This document shows, in pieces, positions 53,156 to 62,822 of a stretch of 64,000 nt of DNA. Below the pieces are notes generated by a model, which did not search any database, was not told where the DNA came from, and saw nothing but the letters and a program-made list of their open reading frames with translations. The DNA is from Propioniciclava flava. Lineage in GTDB: Bacteria; Actinomycetota; Actinomycetes; Propionibacteriales; Propionibacteriaceae. The translations under genes and the position numbers were made by a program. Location: assembly GCF_004126535.1 (NCBI RefSeq), contig NZ_PPCV01000002.1:62001-126000 (forward strand), read 5' to 3'. Position 1 is the first letter of the stretch; each line of letters begins with the position of its first letter.

Positions 53156-53935
53156 TCACCCGAATCGGCCGGTGATGTAATCCTCAGTCGCCTTCTCGTT
53201 GGGCGTGGTGAAGATCGTCTTGGTGTCATCCATCTCGATCAGGTGGCCCGGCTGGCCGGTCCCGGCGATGTTGAAGAACGCCGTGGTGTCGGACACCCGG
53301 GCGGCCTGCTGCATGTTGTGGGTCACGATGACGATCGTGTAGTCGTTCTTCAGCGTGCCGATGAGGTCCTCGATCGCCAGCGTCGAGATCGGGTCCAGGG
53401 CCGAGCACGGCTCGTCCATGAGGAGCACCGACGGACGCATAGCGATGGCGCGGGCGATGCACAGGCGCTGCTGCTGACCGCCCGACAGCCCTGATCCGGG
53501 GAGGTCGAGACGGTTCTTGACCTCTTCCCACAGGTTCGCCCCCCGCAGGGCCTCTTCGGCGACCTCGTCGGCCTCGGCGGCGGAGATTCGCTTGTTGTTG
53601 AGCTTGAGCCCGGCCAGCACGTTCTCCTTGATGGACATCGTGGGGAACGGGTTGGGTCGCTGGAACACCATGCCGATCTGGCGGCGGACGTTGACCGGGT
53701 CGACGGCCGGAGCGTAAAGATCCTCGCCGTCGAGCAGCAGTTCACCCTTGACGCTCGCGCCGGGGATGACCTCATGCATGCGGTTCAGCGACCGCAGGAA
53801 CGTGGACTTGCCGCAGCCGGACGGCCCGATGAACGCGGTGACAGCACGCGGCTCGATGATCATCGAGACGCCTTCCACGGCTTTGAAGTCGCCGTAGAAG
53901 ATGTCGAGGTTCTTGGCTTCGATGCGCTTGGACAT
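53156..53935 (-). CDS. pstB: Phosphate ABC transporter ATP-binding protein PstB
   Basis: A 259-residue ABC ATPase of the high-affinity phosphate importer. Walker A is GPSGCGKS (37-44), the Q loop is VFQRPNPFP, the signature is [14 protein letters not shown], and Walker B is [12 protein letters not shown]. It ends the pstSCAB operon. No phoU gene follows within the window, although phoU often does elsewhere. Confidence 0.97.
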   Translation of the reverse strand: MSKRIEAKNLDIFYGDFKAVEGVSMIIEPRAVTAFIGPSGCGKSTFLRSLNRMHEVIPGASVKGELLLDGEDLYAPAVDPVNVRRQIGMVFQRPNPFPTMSIKENVLAGLKLNNKRISAAEADEVAEEALRGANLWEEVKNRLDLPGSGLSGGQQQRLCIARAIAMRPSVLLMDEPCSALDPISTLAIEDLIGTLKNDYTIVIVTHNMQQAARVSDTTAFFNIAGTGQPGHLIEMDDTKTIFTTPNEKATEDYITGRFG

Positions 53936-53956
53936 GAGTGCGTTGGTCTCCTTGGA

Positions 53957-55015
53957 TTACCGGCCGGACTTCGGGGCGAACCGCTTCGCGACGAGGCGGC
54001 CGATCAGGTTGAGGGCCATGACGATGAGGATCAGGATGAGTGCGCCCGTCCAGGCGCGGTCGACGAACGCCTCCGGCGGCAAGCCACGGTAGGCGTACTG
54101 GTCGTAGACGAACGTGGGCAACGTCATCATCGGACCCGAGAAGAAGCTCATGTTGATGCTTTGGGTGAAGCCTGCGGCAACCATGAGGGGTGCGGTCTCG
54201 CCGATGATGCGGGCGATCGCCAAGATGACCCCGGCGACGATGCCCGATACGGCGGTCGGCAAGACGATGCGCAAGATGGTGCGCCACTTCGGGACGCCCA
54301 GGGCATAGGACGCTTCCCGCAACTCGTTGGGTACGATGCGCAGCAGTTCCTCCGTCGAGCGGACCACCACGGGGATCATGAGGACCGACAAGGCGAGGGA
54401 GCCCGAGAAGCCACTCACAGTGCCTGGACCCAGCAGCAGCGTCATCAGCGCGTAAGCGAACAGGCCCGCGACGATGGAGGGGATGCCGGTCATCACGTCC
54501 ACGAAGAAGGTGATGCCGCGGGCCAGGTGTCCGCGTCCGTACTCCGACAGGTAGATGGCGGTCAGCAGCCCCACCGGGACGGAGATGAGCGTCGCCACAC
54601 CGGTGATCATGAGCGTGCCGTAGATGGCGTGCACGGCGCCGCCGCCCACACCGTCGACGTTGCGCATCGAGTTGTTGAAGAACGCCAGGTCGAAGCGTCC
54701 CAGGCCGTTGGCCAGGGTGGTCGCCGCGACCCAGATCAGCGGCACGAGGGCCAGCAGGAAGGCGCCGATGATGAAGCCCGTCATGAGGCGGTCAGTCGCC
54801 CGTCGGGGCCCCTCGACGAGTCCGGAGCTGCAGTAGGTGACGACCTGGTAGATGACGAACGCCAAGACGGCAGCCAGGCCGACGTTGAACGGCCCCAGCA
54901 GGAGGGTGACCAGGACGGCCAGGGCGATCGACCCGACCACAGTGGCTGGGGTGGACCAGCGGGGGAGTTGCCCTGCGGTGAGGGAATCGCTTTTGCTGAG
55001 TGCGGTGGCGGTCAT
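53957..55015 (-). CDS. pstA: Phosphate ABC transporter permease PstA
   Basis: A 352-residue inner-membrane permease with an N-terminal extension of about 70 residues carrying two or three hydrophobic segments before the usual six-helix core. The family segments are LPTAVSGIVAGVILAIARIIGETAPLM and GIPSIVAGLFAY. The start is the ATG overlapping the pstC stop (TGATG); a longer reading would lie inside pstC. It forms the phosphate channel with PstC. Confidence 0.95.
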   Translation of the reverse strand: MTATALSKSDSLTAGQLPRWSTPATVVGSIALAVLVTLLLGPFNVGLAAVLAFVIYQVVTYCSSGLVEGPRRATDRLMTGFIIGAFLLALVPLIWVAATTLANGLGRFDLAFFNNSMRNVDGVGGGAVHAIYGTLMITGVATLISVPVGLLTAIYLSEYGRGHLARGITFFVDVMTGIPSIVAGLFAYALMTLLLGPGTVSGFSGSLALSVLMIPVVVRSTEELLRIVPNELREASYALGVPKWRTILRIVLPTAVSGIVAGVILAIARIIGETAPLMVAAGFTQSINMSFFSGPMMTLPTFVYDQYAYRGLPPEAFVDRAWTGALILILIVMALNLIGRLVAKRFAPKSGR

Positions 55016-55986
55016 CAGTTGGCTCCTGAGAAGGCGGCGCGTCGCCGGACGATCCACCGGGCGAGCATGTTGACCGCCAGGGTGATCACGAACAGGATGA
55101 GGCCGCCGGCGATGAGCTGGTTGATCCGCAGCCCTGAGGCGTCGGGGAAGTTCAGCGCAATCGTCGCGGCGATGGTGTTGGGGTTCTGCTGTCCGATGAT
55201 GTCGAACTTGATGACGCCTGCACCTGACAGCACCATGGCCACAGCCATGGTCTCGCCGAGGGCGCGTCCCAGGCCGAGCATGACCGCGGAGACGATGCCC
55301 GCGCGGGCGAAGGGGAACACGGCCATGCAGATCATCTCCCAGCGCGTGGCACCCAGCGCCAAGGCGGCCTCCTCGTGGAGCTTCGGAGTCTGCAAGAACA
55401 CTTCGCGGCACAGCGAGGTGATGATCGGCAAGATCATGACGGCGAGCACCAGCGACGTGGTCAGCATGGAGCGGCCCGTGCCGGACGCGGGGGGCGTGAA
55501 CAGCGGGAACCAGCCGAGATAGGTGGCCAGCCAGGCGTGGAGCGGCTGCAGCGCGGCGGCGAAGGTATTGGCGCCCCACAAGCCGTACACCACGGACGGG
55601 ACGGCCGCGAGCAGGTCGATGACGTAGCCCAGGCCGCTGGCGAGTCGCCGCGGCGCGTAATGCGAAATGAACAGCGCGATCCCGATGGCGACCGGGACGG
55701 CGAACACCAATGCCCAGAAGGCCGAGTAGACCGTGCCGAAGGCGAAGGGGGCCACCCAGGACCAGAAGGGGCCGTAGCCACGGCTTTGCAGCATCTCGGG
55801 GGTCGAGGTGAGTGCCGGGAAGGCCTGCGCGATGAGGAACAAGGCGACGGCGGCCAAGATGACGAAGATCGCAATGCCAGCGCCGGTGGACAGGCCGGTG
55901 AAGACCTTGTCGCCGATGCGCGGCTTGGCGGGGACGAGGGCGAGATCGTCCTCGGGAGCTTGCCTGGTGTGGGTTGCGGTACTCAC
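55015..55986 (-). CDS. pstC: Phosphate ABC transporter permease PstC
   Basis: A 323-residue permease with six predicted helices. Seen are VYSAFWALVFAVPVAIGIALFIS, AAVPSVVYGLWGANTF and the ALGATRWEMICMAVFPFARAGIVSAVMLGLGRALGETMA loop that contacts PstB. It overlaps pstA by one base. A hairpin separates it from pstS. Confidence 0.96.
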   Translation of the reverse strand: MSTATHTRQAPEDDLALVPAKPRIGDKVFTGLSTGAGIAIFVILAAVALFLIAQAFPALTSTPEMLQSRGYGPFWSWVAPFAFGTVYSAFWALVFAVPVAIGIALFISHYAPRRLASGLGYVIDLLAAVPSVVYGLWGANTFAAALQPLHAWLATYLGWFPLFTPPASGTGRSMLTTSLVLAVMILPIITSLCREVFLQTPKLHEEAALALGATRWEMICMAVFPFARAGIVSAVMLGLGRALGETMAVAMVLSGAGVIKFDIIGQQNPNTIAATIALNFPDASGLRINQLIAGGLILFVITLAVNMLARWIVRRRAAFSGAN

Positions 55987-56021
55987 GCTTCCTTCTTCAC
56001 TGGGCCGGGTGAGGGCAGGGG

Positions 56022-56058
56022 CTCGGCCTGACCAGGCGGGAGGCCCGGCCAGGCCGAG
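56022..56058 (-). promoter_or_regulatory. Hairpin between pstS and pstC
   Basis: CTCGGCCTG and CAGGCCGAG form a 9-base stem around a 19-base GC-rich spacer that can fold further. It probably reduces readthrough or protects the pstS message, giving more binding protein than permease. Confidence 0.5.
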
Positions 56059-56064
56059 AAGGGA

Positions 56065-57159
56065 TCACTTGATGGAGTCGATCGAGGTCTTCAGCTTGGC
56101 CTGCATGTCGGCCGACAGGGGGGCGTTGCCCGCCTTGGCCTGGGCGGCCTTCTGGCCCGCATCGGAGGCGATGTAGCCCACGTAGGACTTCACCAGGTTC
56201 GCCACGGAGCTGTCGGCGTAGTGCTCGCACACCAGCGCGTAGGAAACCAGGGCGATCGGGTACTGGCCCTGAGCCGTTCGGTCGAGCTTCAAGGCCCAGT
56301 CGTTGGCCGAGCGGCCCGACACCTTGGTGGCGTTGTCGACGAGCTTGGCGGCAGCCTCAGCGGTCGGGCCGAAGAACTCGTTGCCCACCTTGATCTGAGC
56401 CTTGCCCAGCGACCCGGCCTGCGACTCATCGGCGTAGCCAATGGTGTTGTTGCCGGACTGGACGGCGCCCACCACACCGGCGGTGCCCTTGGCGGCCTCA
56501 CCCGGGAAGGCGTCCGGCCAGATGCCAGCCGACTTCTGGTTCCACACCGACGGCGCGGCCTGGGCCAGGTAGTCGGTGAAGTTCTCGGTGGTGCCGGAGT
56601 CATCCGAGCGGTGCACGGCGGTGATGGTGGCCGACGGCAGGTTGGCGCCCGGGTTGAGCGCGGCGATGGCCGGATCGTTCCACGTGGTGATCTTGCCGGC
56701 GAAGATCTTGGCGGTCGTGTCCGCGTCGAGCTTCAGGTCGGTGACGCCGTCGACCTTGTAGATGATCGCGATCGGCGAGACGTACACCGGGAGGTTCAAG
56801 GCGTTGGAGTCAGGCGCGCAGACGGCGAACTTGCCCGCACCCATCTCTTCGTCCTTCAGTGCGCGGTCGGAGCCCGCGTACTGGACGGCGCCCGAAGCGA
56901 AGGCTTCACGCCCGGCGCCGGAGCCGTCGGGGGAGTAGTTGATGGTGACGCCAGGGTTGGCGGTCTGGAAGGCGGCGATCCAGGTGGTCTGCGCGACGGA
57001 CATGGAGGAGGCGCCCTTGCCGGTCAGGCGACCGTTGAGGCCGGAGGCGGCACCGCCGCTGGTCGCGGGAGCGGCGGCCTCGTTGGCGGCGCAGCCGCTG
57101 AAGGCGATCACCGAGGCGGCCACGAGGGCCAGCGGCGCAGCGAGCTTCTTCGAGAACAT
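56065..57159 (-). CDS. pstS: Phosphate-binding lipoprotein PstS
   Basis: A 364-residue lipoprotein with the lipobox IAFSGC (Cys23) followed by an Ala/Gly/Ser linker. The phosphate-binding fold has LTGKGASSMSVAQTTW near residue 45 and the HRSDDSGTTENF segment that contacts phosphate. The ATG at 57159 follows GAGGAA; the frame is open upstream but covers the promoter. A PHO-box-like direct repeat lies about 115 bases before the start. It heads pstSCAB. Confidence 0.96.
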   Translation of the reverse strand: MFSKKLAAPLALVAASVIAFSGCAANEAAAPATSGGAASGLNGRLTGKGASSMSVAQTTWIAAFQTANPGVTINYSPDGSGAGREAFASGAVQYAGSDRALKDEEMGAGKFAVCAPDSNALNLPVYVSPIAIIYKVDGVTDLKLDADTTAKIFAGKITTWNDPAIAALNPGANLPSATITAVHRSDDSGTTENFTDYLAQAAPSVWNQKSAGIWPDAFPGEAAKGTAGVVGAVQSGNNTIGYADESQAGSLGKAQIKVGNEFFGPTAEAAAKLVDNATKVSGRSANDWALKLDRTAQGQYPIALVSYALVCEHYADSSVANLVKSYVGYIASDAGQKAAQAKAGNAPLSADMQAKLKTSIDSIK

Positions 57160-57270
57160 GTGTGATTCCTCACGTGCGAGCGTTCGGACCGCTGTGGCGC
57201 GGCACGAGGACTGGTCGTTCTTCCAATCTCGCTCGTGACGGTAGGCAGCGTCCGTGACGAGATTCCTCCG

Positions 57271-57292
57271 CGGAGATGAACGCAACATGAAC
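57271..57292 (-). promoter_or_regulatory. PHO-box-like direct repeat before pstS
   Basis: On the minus strand two 11-base units, GTTCATGTTGC and GTTCATCTCCG, follow one another directly. This is the unit size and leading GTTCA of actinobacterial PHO boxes bound by PhoP- or RegX3-type regulators under phosphate limitation. Confidence 0.7.
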
Positions 57293-57423
57293 AGGATGTC
57301 TCGATCCGGCACGACTCCCGCCTCGGCCATCATCGGGCGTTGTCAACGCACGTTTCCTGCCGTTCCCCCGTAGGGGTGACGGGGCAACCCCACAGGAGGT
57401 TTGCCCTGCGGGATGGCCCCGGT

Positions 57424-58302
57424 TCAGGCTCGTGGGCGGTGGAACTCCACCGCGACGGCCTCGCCTTGAGGGTTGAGGTGGGCGATGACGGTCGCTGCTG
57501 TCTGCAACGGACGCGCGGCAATGCCGAGGGCTTCCAGCATGGTGGGCAGCAACGGGCGATGCCCGCACACGGCGGTCGGCGTGCCGGAGGCGGCCGCATC
57601 GCGGGCCAGGCGACGCATCAGCTTGGTGACCTCGGGCAGTTTCGTCTCGCCGATCTCCTCCGACAGCACCGACCAGCCCTGCACGTCGCGATCCTGCCTG
57701 CGGGCGAAGGGCTGCAGGGTTTGCATGCAGCGGATCGAGCTTGAGGAGTGCAACTCCGCTACCCCGAAGGCGCTAAGCAGAGGGATGAGGAGTTTGGCTT
57801 GCTTACGGCCACGCGAGGTCACCGGGCGGGCCTGATCGCGCCCCGACCAGTGCTTGCGGTCCATCGCCTTGCCGTGCCGCACGATCAAGAATGGAGTGGT
57901 GGGGCCCAACTCCAACGCTTCGGTGACGACGGAACGCTCGTCGGCGTAGGTGAGGCGCGCCAGCGCCGTCTTGGGAGTCAGCCAGGCGACCTTGTCGACC
58001 TCACGGTCGGCCTTGCGACGCTTGGAGCTGAGCGGCTGGGCCAGCCAGTAGTGCACGATCTTGGTGCCGCTCTTGACCGGGTAGCGGATTGTCTTGATCG
58101 GACGCCGCAGCGCGACGGTGGTGTTGGTCTCCTCCCACGTCTCGCGTGCGGCTGCGGTCGCCTCGTACTCGTCGGGTTCCAGGTGGCCCTTCGGCAGGCT
58201 CCAGTCGTCGTAGGCGGGCCGATGCACCACCAGGATCTGACGTTTCCCGTCGTTCTCTCTGACGGTGACGGTCCCGGCCGCCTCGATCAGCTTGCGGGTC
58301 AT
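57424..58302 (-). CDS. MutT1-like NUDIX hydrolase with histidine phosphatase domain
   Basis: A 292-residue two-domain protein. Residues about 1-140 form a NUDIX hydrolase with a complete box (GHLEPDE..., then RETWEETN). Residues about 150-292 form a histidine phosphatase domain with [12 protein letters not shown]. This is the architecture of mycobacterial MutT1, which cleans 8-oxo-dGTP and dinucleoside polyphosphates. Its place next to ppk also matches M. tuberculosis. The ATG at 58302 overlaps the ppk stop; a longer reading would lie in ppk. Confidence 0.92.
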   Translation of the reverse strand: MTRKLIEAAGTVTVRENDGKRQILVVHRPAYDDWSLPKGHLEPDEYEATAAARETWEETNTTVALRRPIKTIRYPVKSGTKIVHYWLAQPLSSKRRKADREVDKVAWLTPKTALARLTYADERSVVTEALELGPTTPFLIVRHGKAMDRKHWSGRDQARPVTSRGRKQAKLLIPLLSAFGVAELHSSSSIRCMQTLQPFARRQDRDVQGWSVLSEEIGETKLPEVTKLMRRLARDAAASGTPTAVCGHRPLLPTMLEALGIAARPLQTAATVIAHLNPQGEAVAVEFHRPRA

Positions 58303-60392
58303 CGCTGCTCCGTCCGTCGTCCGCCTTGCGTCGCGATCAGGTAGGCCTGGCTGTCGAGGAGGGGGGTGCCGTCGGCGGCGTGCGTCCGCTGCACCCAGTG
58401 GCGATCCTCCAGCCACCACGATGCCGTGCCGTCGTCGAAGGCCAGGTCGAACAGTGCGCTGATCCGGGCGATGTGGCGCGGGTTGGTGAGCGGGACGAGC
58501 ACCTCGACACGGCGGTCGAGGTTGCGGTGCATCAGGTCCGCGGACCCAAGACCCACGATCGGCTCGCCGCCCCCGGCGAACCAGAACAGGCGGCTGTGCT
58601 CCAGGAACCGACCCAGGATGCTGCGGACGCGGATGTTCTCGCTCAGACCCGGGACGCCGGGGCGTACCGCACAGATCCCGCGGACCCACAGGTCAACCGG
58701 GACGCCCGCCTGGGACGCGGTGTACAAAGCGTCGATCAGGGCCTCGTCGACGATGGAGTTCACCTTGATCCGGATGCCGCTGGGGCGTCCGGCGCGGGCG
58801 TGCTCGATCTCGCCCCCGATGAGCTTCAGCAGGCCGTTGCGGACGCTGTGGGGGGCCACCAGCAGGCGGCGGTAGTTCGTCTCGCGGGTCATCCCGGAGA
58901 GGTGATTGAACACGCGGCCCACGTCCTCGGTGACGATGGGGTTGGATGTCAGGAGCCCCATGTCCTCGTACACCCGGGCGGTCTTCGGGTTGTAGTTGCC
59001 GGTGCCGATGTGGGCGTAGCGGCGCAGGCCAGCGGGTTCGTCGCGCACCACCAGGCAGAGCTTGGCGTGGGTCTTCAGCCCGACGACGCCGTAGACGACG
59101 TGGCAGCCCGCGCGTTCCAGCTTGCGCGCCCAGGCGATGTTGGCCTGCTCGTCGAAGCGGGCCATGATCTCGACGACGACGAGGACCTGCTTGCCCGCTT
59201 CGGCGGCGTCGACGAGGGCGTCGACGATGGGCGAGTCGCCGGAGGTGCGATACAGGGTTTGCTTGATCGCCAGCACGGCCGGGTCGGCGGCCGCCTGTTC
59301 GACGAACCGCTGCACCGAGGTGGCGAAGCTGTCGTAGGGGTGCTGCAGGAGCACGTCCCGGTCGTGCAGGGCCTTGAACAGGTCGGCGGGCTTGGAGGTT
59401 TCCACCTCGGCGAGTTCGGGGTGCGTCTTGGGCAGGAAGCTCGGGTAGGTGAGCTTTTCGCGGTCCAGGTCGGCGACGGTCGACAGCCCGCGCAGATCCA
59501 GGGGTGCGGGCAGCCAGAACACTTCCGAGTCGGTGACGTCGATTTGGCTGCGCAGGATGTCCAGCAGGTCTTCGTGGATGTCCTCGTCCACTTCGAGACG
59601 GACTGGAGGGCGCCCCACCTTGCGGCGCAGGAGTTCCTTCTCGAGCGCGTGGAGGATGTTCTCGGCGTCGTCCTCTTCCACTTCGAGGTCTTCGTTGCGG
59701 GTCACCCGGAATGTGCTCCAGGTGATGAGGTCCATGCCGGTGAACACTTTGTGGAGTTGGTGGGAGATGACGTCTTCCAACGCCACGAACCGGCCGTTGC
59801 TCAAGGTGACGAACCGGTCGACGTTGGTGGGGACCTTGATCCGGGCGAACTGGCGGGCTCCGCTGACCGGGTCGCGCAGGAGGGCCGCGATGTTCACCGA
59901 CAGTCCCGAGATGTAGGGGAACGGGTGAGCGGGGTCGACGGCCAGCGGCGTGAGGATCGGGTAGATGCGCTCGTCGAACAGGGTGCTCATCCGCTCGCGC
60001 TCGGATTCGTCCAGGTCGTCCCAGGCCACGACGGCGATGCCCTCGGCGGCGAGTTGGGGCCGGACCTCCTCGCGGAAGACGCGTGACTGTTCCGCGGTCA
60101 GTTCGCGGATGCGCGCCAGCATCTGTTCGTGCAGGTCTCGCGGCAGGATCCCGGACGCTCCCGGGACGGCGACACCGGCGGCAATGCGGCGCTTCAGCCC
60201 GGCGATGCGGACCATGAAGAACTCGTCCAGATTGGAGGAGAAGATGGCCAGAAACCGAGCGCGTTCCAGTAGCGGGACGCGCTCGGCGTCGCGGGCGAGG
60301 TCGAGGACGCGCTGGTTGAACGACAACCACGACAGTTCCCGATCCAGGAACCGGTCGGCAGGCAGATACGGCTCCTCGGTCGGCTCACTCAC
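58299..60392 (-). CDS. ppk: Polyphosphate kinase
   Basis: A 697-residue PPK1 that makes inorganic polyphosphate from ATP reversibly. The N-terminal domain has [16 protein letters not shown] and [13 protein letters not shown]. The catalytic part has the phospho-acceptor His461 in [21 protein letters not shown], and a second conserved His in [20 protein letters not shown] start follows a GGGGAGGGGG site. It is upstream of and coupled to the MutT1-like gene, with pst nearby, so the segment groups phosphate uptake, storage and nucleotide cleansing. Confidence 0.97.
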   Translation of the reverse strand: MSEPTEEPYLPADRFLDRELSWLSFNQRVLDLARDAERVPLLERARFLAIFSSNLDEFFMVRIAGLKRRIAAGVAVPGASGILPRDLHEQMLARIRELTAEQSRVFREEVRPQLAAEGIAVVAWDDLDESERERMSTLFDERIYPILTPLAVDPAHPFPYISGLSVNIAALLRDPVSGARQFARIKVPTNVDRFVTLSNGRFVALEDVISHQLHKVFTGMDLITWSTFRVTRNEDLEVEEDDAENILHALEKELLRRKVGRPPVRLEVDEDIHEDLLDILRSQIDVTDSEVFWLPAPLDLRGLSTVADLDREKLTYPSFLPKTHPELAEVETSKPADLFKALHDRDVLLQHPYDSFATSVQRFVEQAAADPAVLAIKQTLYRTSGDSPIVDALVDAAEAGKQVLVVVEIMARFDEQANIAWARKLERAGCHVVYGVVGLKTHAKLCLVVRDEPAGLRRYAHIGTGNYNPKTARVYEDMGLLTSNPIVTEDVGRVFNHLSGMTRETNYRRLLVAPHSVRNGLLKLIGGEIEHARAGRPSGIRIKVNSIVDEALIDALYTASQAGVPVDLWVRGICAVRPGVPGLSENIRVRSILGRFLEHSRLFWFAGGGEPIVGLGSADLMHRNLDRRVEVLVPLTNPRHIARISALFDLAFDDGTASWWLEDRHWVQRTHAADGTPLLDSQAYLIATQGGRRTEQR

Positions 60393-60467
60393 AGCGTCCC
60401 CCTCCCCAGTGGTCGCGACACCTTGGCACGCGGCGGTGCCGCAAACAAAATGCGTGTTCTGGGCATC

Positions 60468-61319
60468 TCAGGAGGCGGTCGCCGGGGCGTAGAGGGTGTC
60501 GGTGTGCACGACGACGAATCCAGCCTTGCGGTAGAGCGCCACCGCGGCCTCGTTGCCGGCGTCGACGTAGAGCAGGACGCGCGTGGCTCCGCCGCGGTAC
60601 AGATGTGCCAGCCCCGCCTGCAACAGGACCTTGCCGAGCCCCCGCCCGGACGCCTCAGGTGCGACACCGAGCACGTACACCTCGCCGGTGTCCGCGTCGT
60701 GACGTTTGGTCCAGTGGAAGCCGAGCAGCGTGTCTTGTTGGGTGGCCAGGATCAGTCCATCGGGTTCCCACCAGTCCTCGTGCTGGCGGGCGACCAGATC
60801 GGCCGCGCTGAAGTGGCCCTGCTCGGGGTGATGGGCGAACGCGGCCGCGTTGAGCGTCAAGAACGCTTCGGCGTCCGCGTCGGTGTAACCGCGAAGCGTC
60901 ACACCCTCGGGGGTGCTGGGTGCGGGCTCCTCGCTCAGGACGCGTTCCATCATGCTGAGACCGCGCACCGCGACCAGGCCCCGGGCTGCGGCGAACCCCT
61001 GGGCGGCGTCGCTCGTCCCGAACGCCCACACGTGCGGGGACGCCGACTCGGCCGGCGCCGCCAGCAGCGCGGTCCCGTGCCCGGCGCGCCGGTGCTGCGG
61101 ATGCACCACGATCTGGGCGGTCTGGTTGGCGGGTTGCTCCTGGGCGTAGCCGACGAGGACGCCGCCCGCCTCCACCAGCCAGTGGCGGGCATCGTCCCTG
61201 GTCAACGCCAAGGTGGCCTCCTCGTTGAGCGGAGGAGTGCCATCAGCCCGTTCCGCCGCGGCGGCTAGGTCAATCACGGCGAGACGCTGGTGCGGAGTCA
61301 AGCTGCTTCGAGGATCCAC
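60468..61319 (-). CDS. mshD: Mycothiol synthase (mycothiol acetyltransferase)
   Basis: A 283-residue protein with two GNAT acetyltransferase domains. It acetylates Cys-GlcN-Ins with acetyl-CoA, the last step of mycothiol synthesis. The N-terminal domain has VHPQHRRAGHGTALL and the C-terminal one VAPEASGRGLGKVLLQAGL, both acetyl-CoA loops. The GTG at 61319 is preceded by TATGGT at 6 bases. The open frame upstream enters the divergent MFS gene and is rejected. Its closeness to glnR recalls Rv0818/Rv0819. Confidence 0.93.
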   Translation of the reverse strand: MDPRSSLTPHQRLAVIDLAAAAERADGTPPLNEEATLALTRDDARHWLVEAGGVLVGYAQEQPANQTAQIVVHPQHRRAGHGTALLAAPAESASPHVWAFGTSDAAQGFAAARGLVAVRGLSMMERVLSEEPAPSTPEGVTLRGYTDADAEAFLTLNAAAFAHHPEQGHFSAADLVARQHEDWWEPDGLILATQQDTLLGFHWTKRHDADTGEVYVLGVAPEASGRGLGKVLLQAGLAHLYRGGATRVLLYVDAGNEAAVALYRKAGFVVVHTDTLYAPATAS

Positions 61320-61325
61320 GAAATC

Positions 61326-61331
61326 ACCATA
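61326..61331 (-). promoter_or_regulatory. -10 element (TATGGT) of mshD, leaderless
   Basis: On the minus strand TATGGT is followed by six bases and then the GTG of mshD. It faces the MFS promoter about 46 bases away. Confidence 0.5.
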
Positions 61332-61376
61332 CGGCCTCCCCGGGCCGCGCCCCAGAGTGCTCGGGCAACCCGGTGG

Positions 61377-61382
61377 CACACT
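61377..61382 (+). promoter_or_regulatory. -10-like element (CACACT) of the MFS gene, leaderless
   Basis: CACACT ends 6 bases before the GTG at 61389, the same hexamer and spacing as before mtr. Confidence 0.4.
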
Positions 61383-61388
61383 GTGCCG

Positions 61389-62822
61389 GTGAGTGGGATC
61401 GAGTTGGCGTCGCGGCAGGGACGCATGATCGTGGTCGCGACGGTGCTGGGCTCGGGGATGGCGATGCTGGATAGTTCGGTCGTCAACGTTGCCTTGGTTC
61501 GGATCGGGGAGGATCTGGGCGCCGGGCTCGCCGACCTGCAGTGGGTGACCAACGGATACCTCCTGGCATTGGCGTCCCTCATTCTGCTGGGTGGGTCGTT
61601 GGGGGACCGGTTCGGACGCCGCCGCATCTTCAGCCTCGGCGTCGTGTGGTTCGCGGTCGCTTCTGCGGTGTGTGGGCTGGCACAGACGCCAGAACAGCTC
61701 ATCGTCGCGCGGCTGCTGCAAGGCGTCGGTGGGGCGCTCCTCACACCCGGCAGTCTCGCGCTGCTGGAGTCGTCGCTGCGGGTCACCGATCGCGCCAAGG
61801 CCATCGGTGCGTGGACGGGCGCCACGGGCATCGCCTCGATCGCGGGCCCGTTCCTGGGCGGCTGGCTTGTGCAGTACGCGTCCTGGCGTTGGGTGTTTGG
61901 CATCAACATTCCCCTCGCTGTGGCGACGCTGTGGGTGACCCGCGTGGCCGTCCCGGAGAGTCGCCGCGATCGCGTCGAGGGTCGCTTCGACGTGGGCGGG
62001 GCGGTCTTGGCGACGGCGACCTTGGCGGCCGCGACGGTCGCCTTGATCCAATCCGCCTCGCTCGGGGCTGCCATGACGGTTGCGCTGCTGGGGCTTGCCG
62101 TGGTGCTGGGCGTGGCTTTCGTGCTGGTGGAGCGGCGGACCGAGCACCCGATGGTGGAGCCGTCCCTGTTCGCTGATCGCGTGTTTAGCGGGGCGAACCT
62201 CATGACGCTGCTCACCTATGCCGCGTTGGGGGCGATGTCGTTCTTCGTGACGTTGCAGTTGCAGATCACCGTCGGCTACGAACCGCTGCTGGCCGGGGTG
62301 GCGTCCATGCCCATCACGGTGCTGATGATGGCGCTGGCGGCCAAAGGCGGCGAGTTGGGCACCAGGATCGGGCCTCGCATCCCGATGACGGTGGGCCCCC
62401 TGTCGTGTGCGATCGGCGTCGCCTGGCTGTCGTTCGTGGACGCCTCGGACGCTGGCCTGGCGGGCTACCTGACGGCCGTCCTGCCCGGGCTGCTCGTGTT
62501 CGGCCTGGGACTATGCCTGCTGGTCGCCCCACTGACGTCGACGGTGCTGGCCGCCGCTCCCGAGGGTTTTGCGGGGGTGGCGAGCGGGGTCAACAATGCG
62601 GTGGCCCGTACCGGCACCCTGCTTGCTATCGCGGCGCTGCCTGCCGCGGTTGGCTTGGGCAGCGACTATCGGGATGCGGCCGTGTTCAGCCCCGGATACC
62701 AACGGGCGATGCTGGTCTGTGCCGGGCTGCTGGTTCTGGGCGCGGTGGTGTCGTGGTGGGCGCTCCGAGCCGCGCCCGCTCCGAGTAGTGGAGCCGTCAG
62801 TCGTGGGACGCTTCGGGGCTGA
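61389..62822 (+). CDS. MFS transporter, DHA2 (EmrB/QacA-like) family
   Basis: A 477-residue membrane protein with about 14 helices. The DHA2 drug/H+ antiporter signatures are LDSSVVNVALVRIGEDLG in helix 1, GSLGDRFGRRR in the helix 2-3 loop, and GPFLGGWLVQYASWRWVFGINIP (motif C region). The exported substrate is not predictable. The GTG at 61389 was chosen by the -10-like CACACT and by the position of helix 1. It is divergent from mshD with 69 bases between the starts, so shared control is possible. Its 3' end overlaps glnR by 26 bases, convergently. Confidence 0.92.
   Translation: MSGIELASRQGRMIVVATVLGSGMAMLDSSVVNVALVRIGEDLGAGLADLQWVTNGYLLALASLILLGGSLGDRFGRRRIFSLGVVWFAVASAVCGLAQTPEQLIVARLLQGVGGALLTPGSLALLESSLRVTDRAKAIGAWTGATGIASIAGPFLGGWLVQYASWRWVFGINIPLAVATLWVTRVAVPESRRDRVEGRFDVGGAVLATATLAAATVALIQSASLGAAMTVALLGLAVVLGVAFVLVERRTEHPMVEPSLFADRVFSGANLMTLLTYAALGAMSFFVTLQLQITVGYEPLLAGVASMPITVLMMALAAKGGELGTRIGPRIPMTVGPLSCAIGVAWLSFVDASDAGLAGYLTAVLPGLLVFGLGLCLLVAPLTSTVLAAAPEGFAGVASGVNNAVARTGTLLAIAALPAAVGLGSDYRDAAVFSPGYQRAMLVCAGLLVLGAVVSWWALRAAPAPSSGAVSRGTLRG

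Noticed and set aside
60393-60467. PHO box before ppk
   Set aside because: No GTTCA-type direct repeat was seen in this gap.
61320-62147. N-terminal extension of mshD
   Set aside because: The open frame upstream of the GTG at 61319 lies opposite the MFS gene and has no acetyltransferase character.
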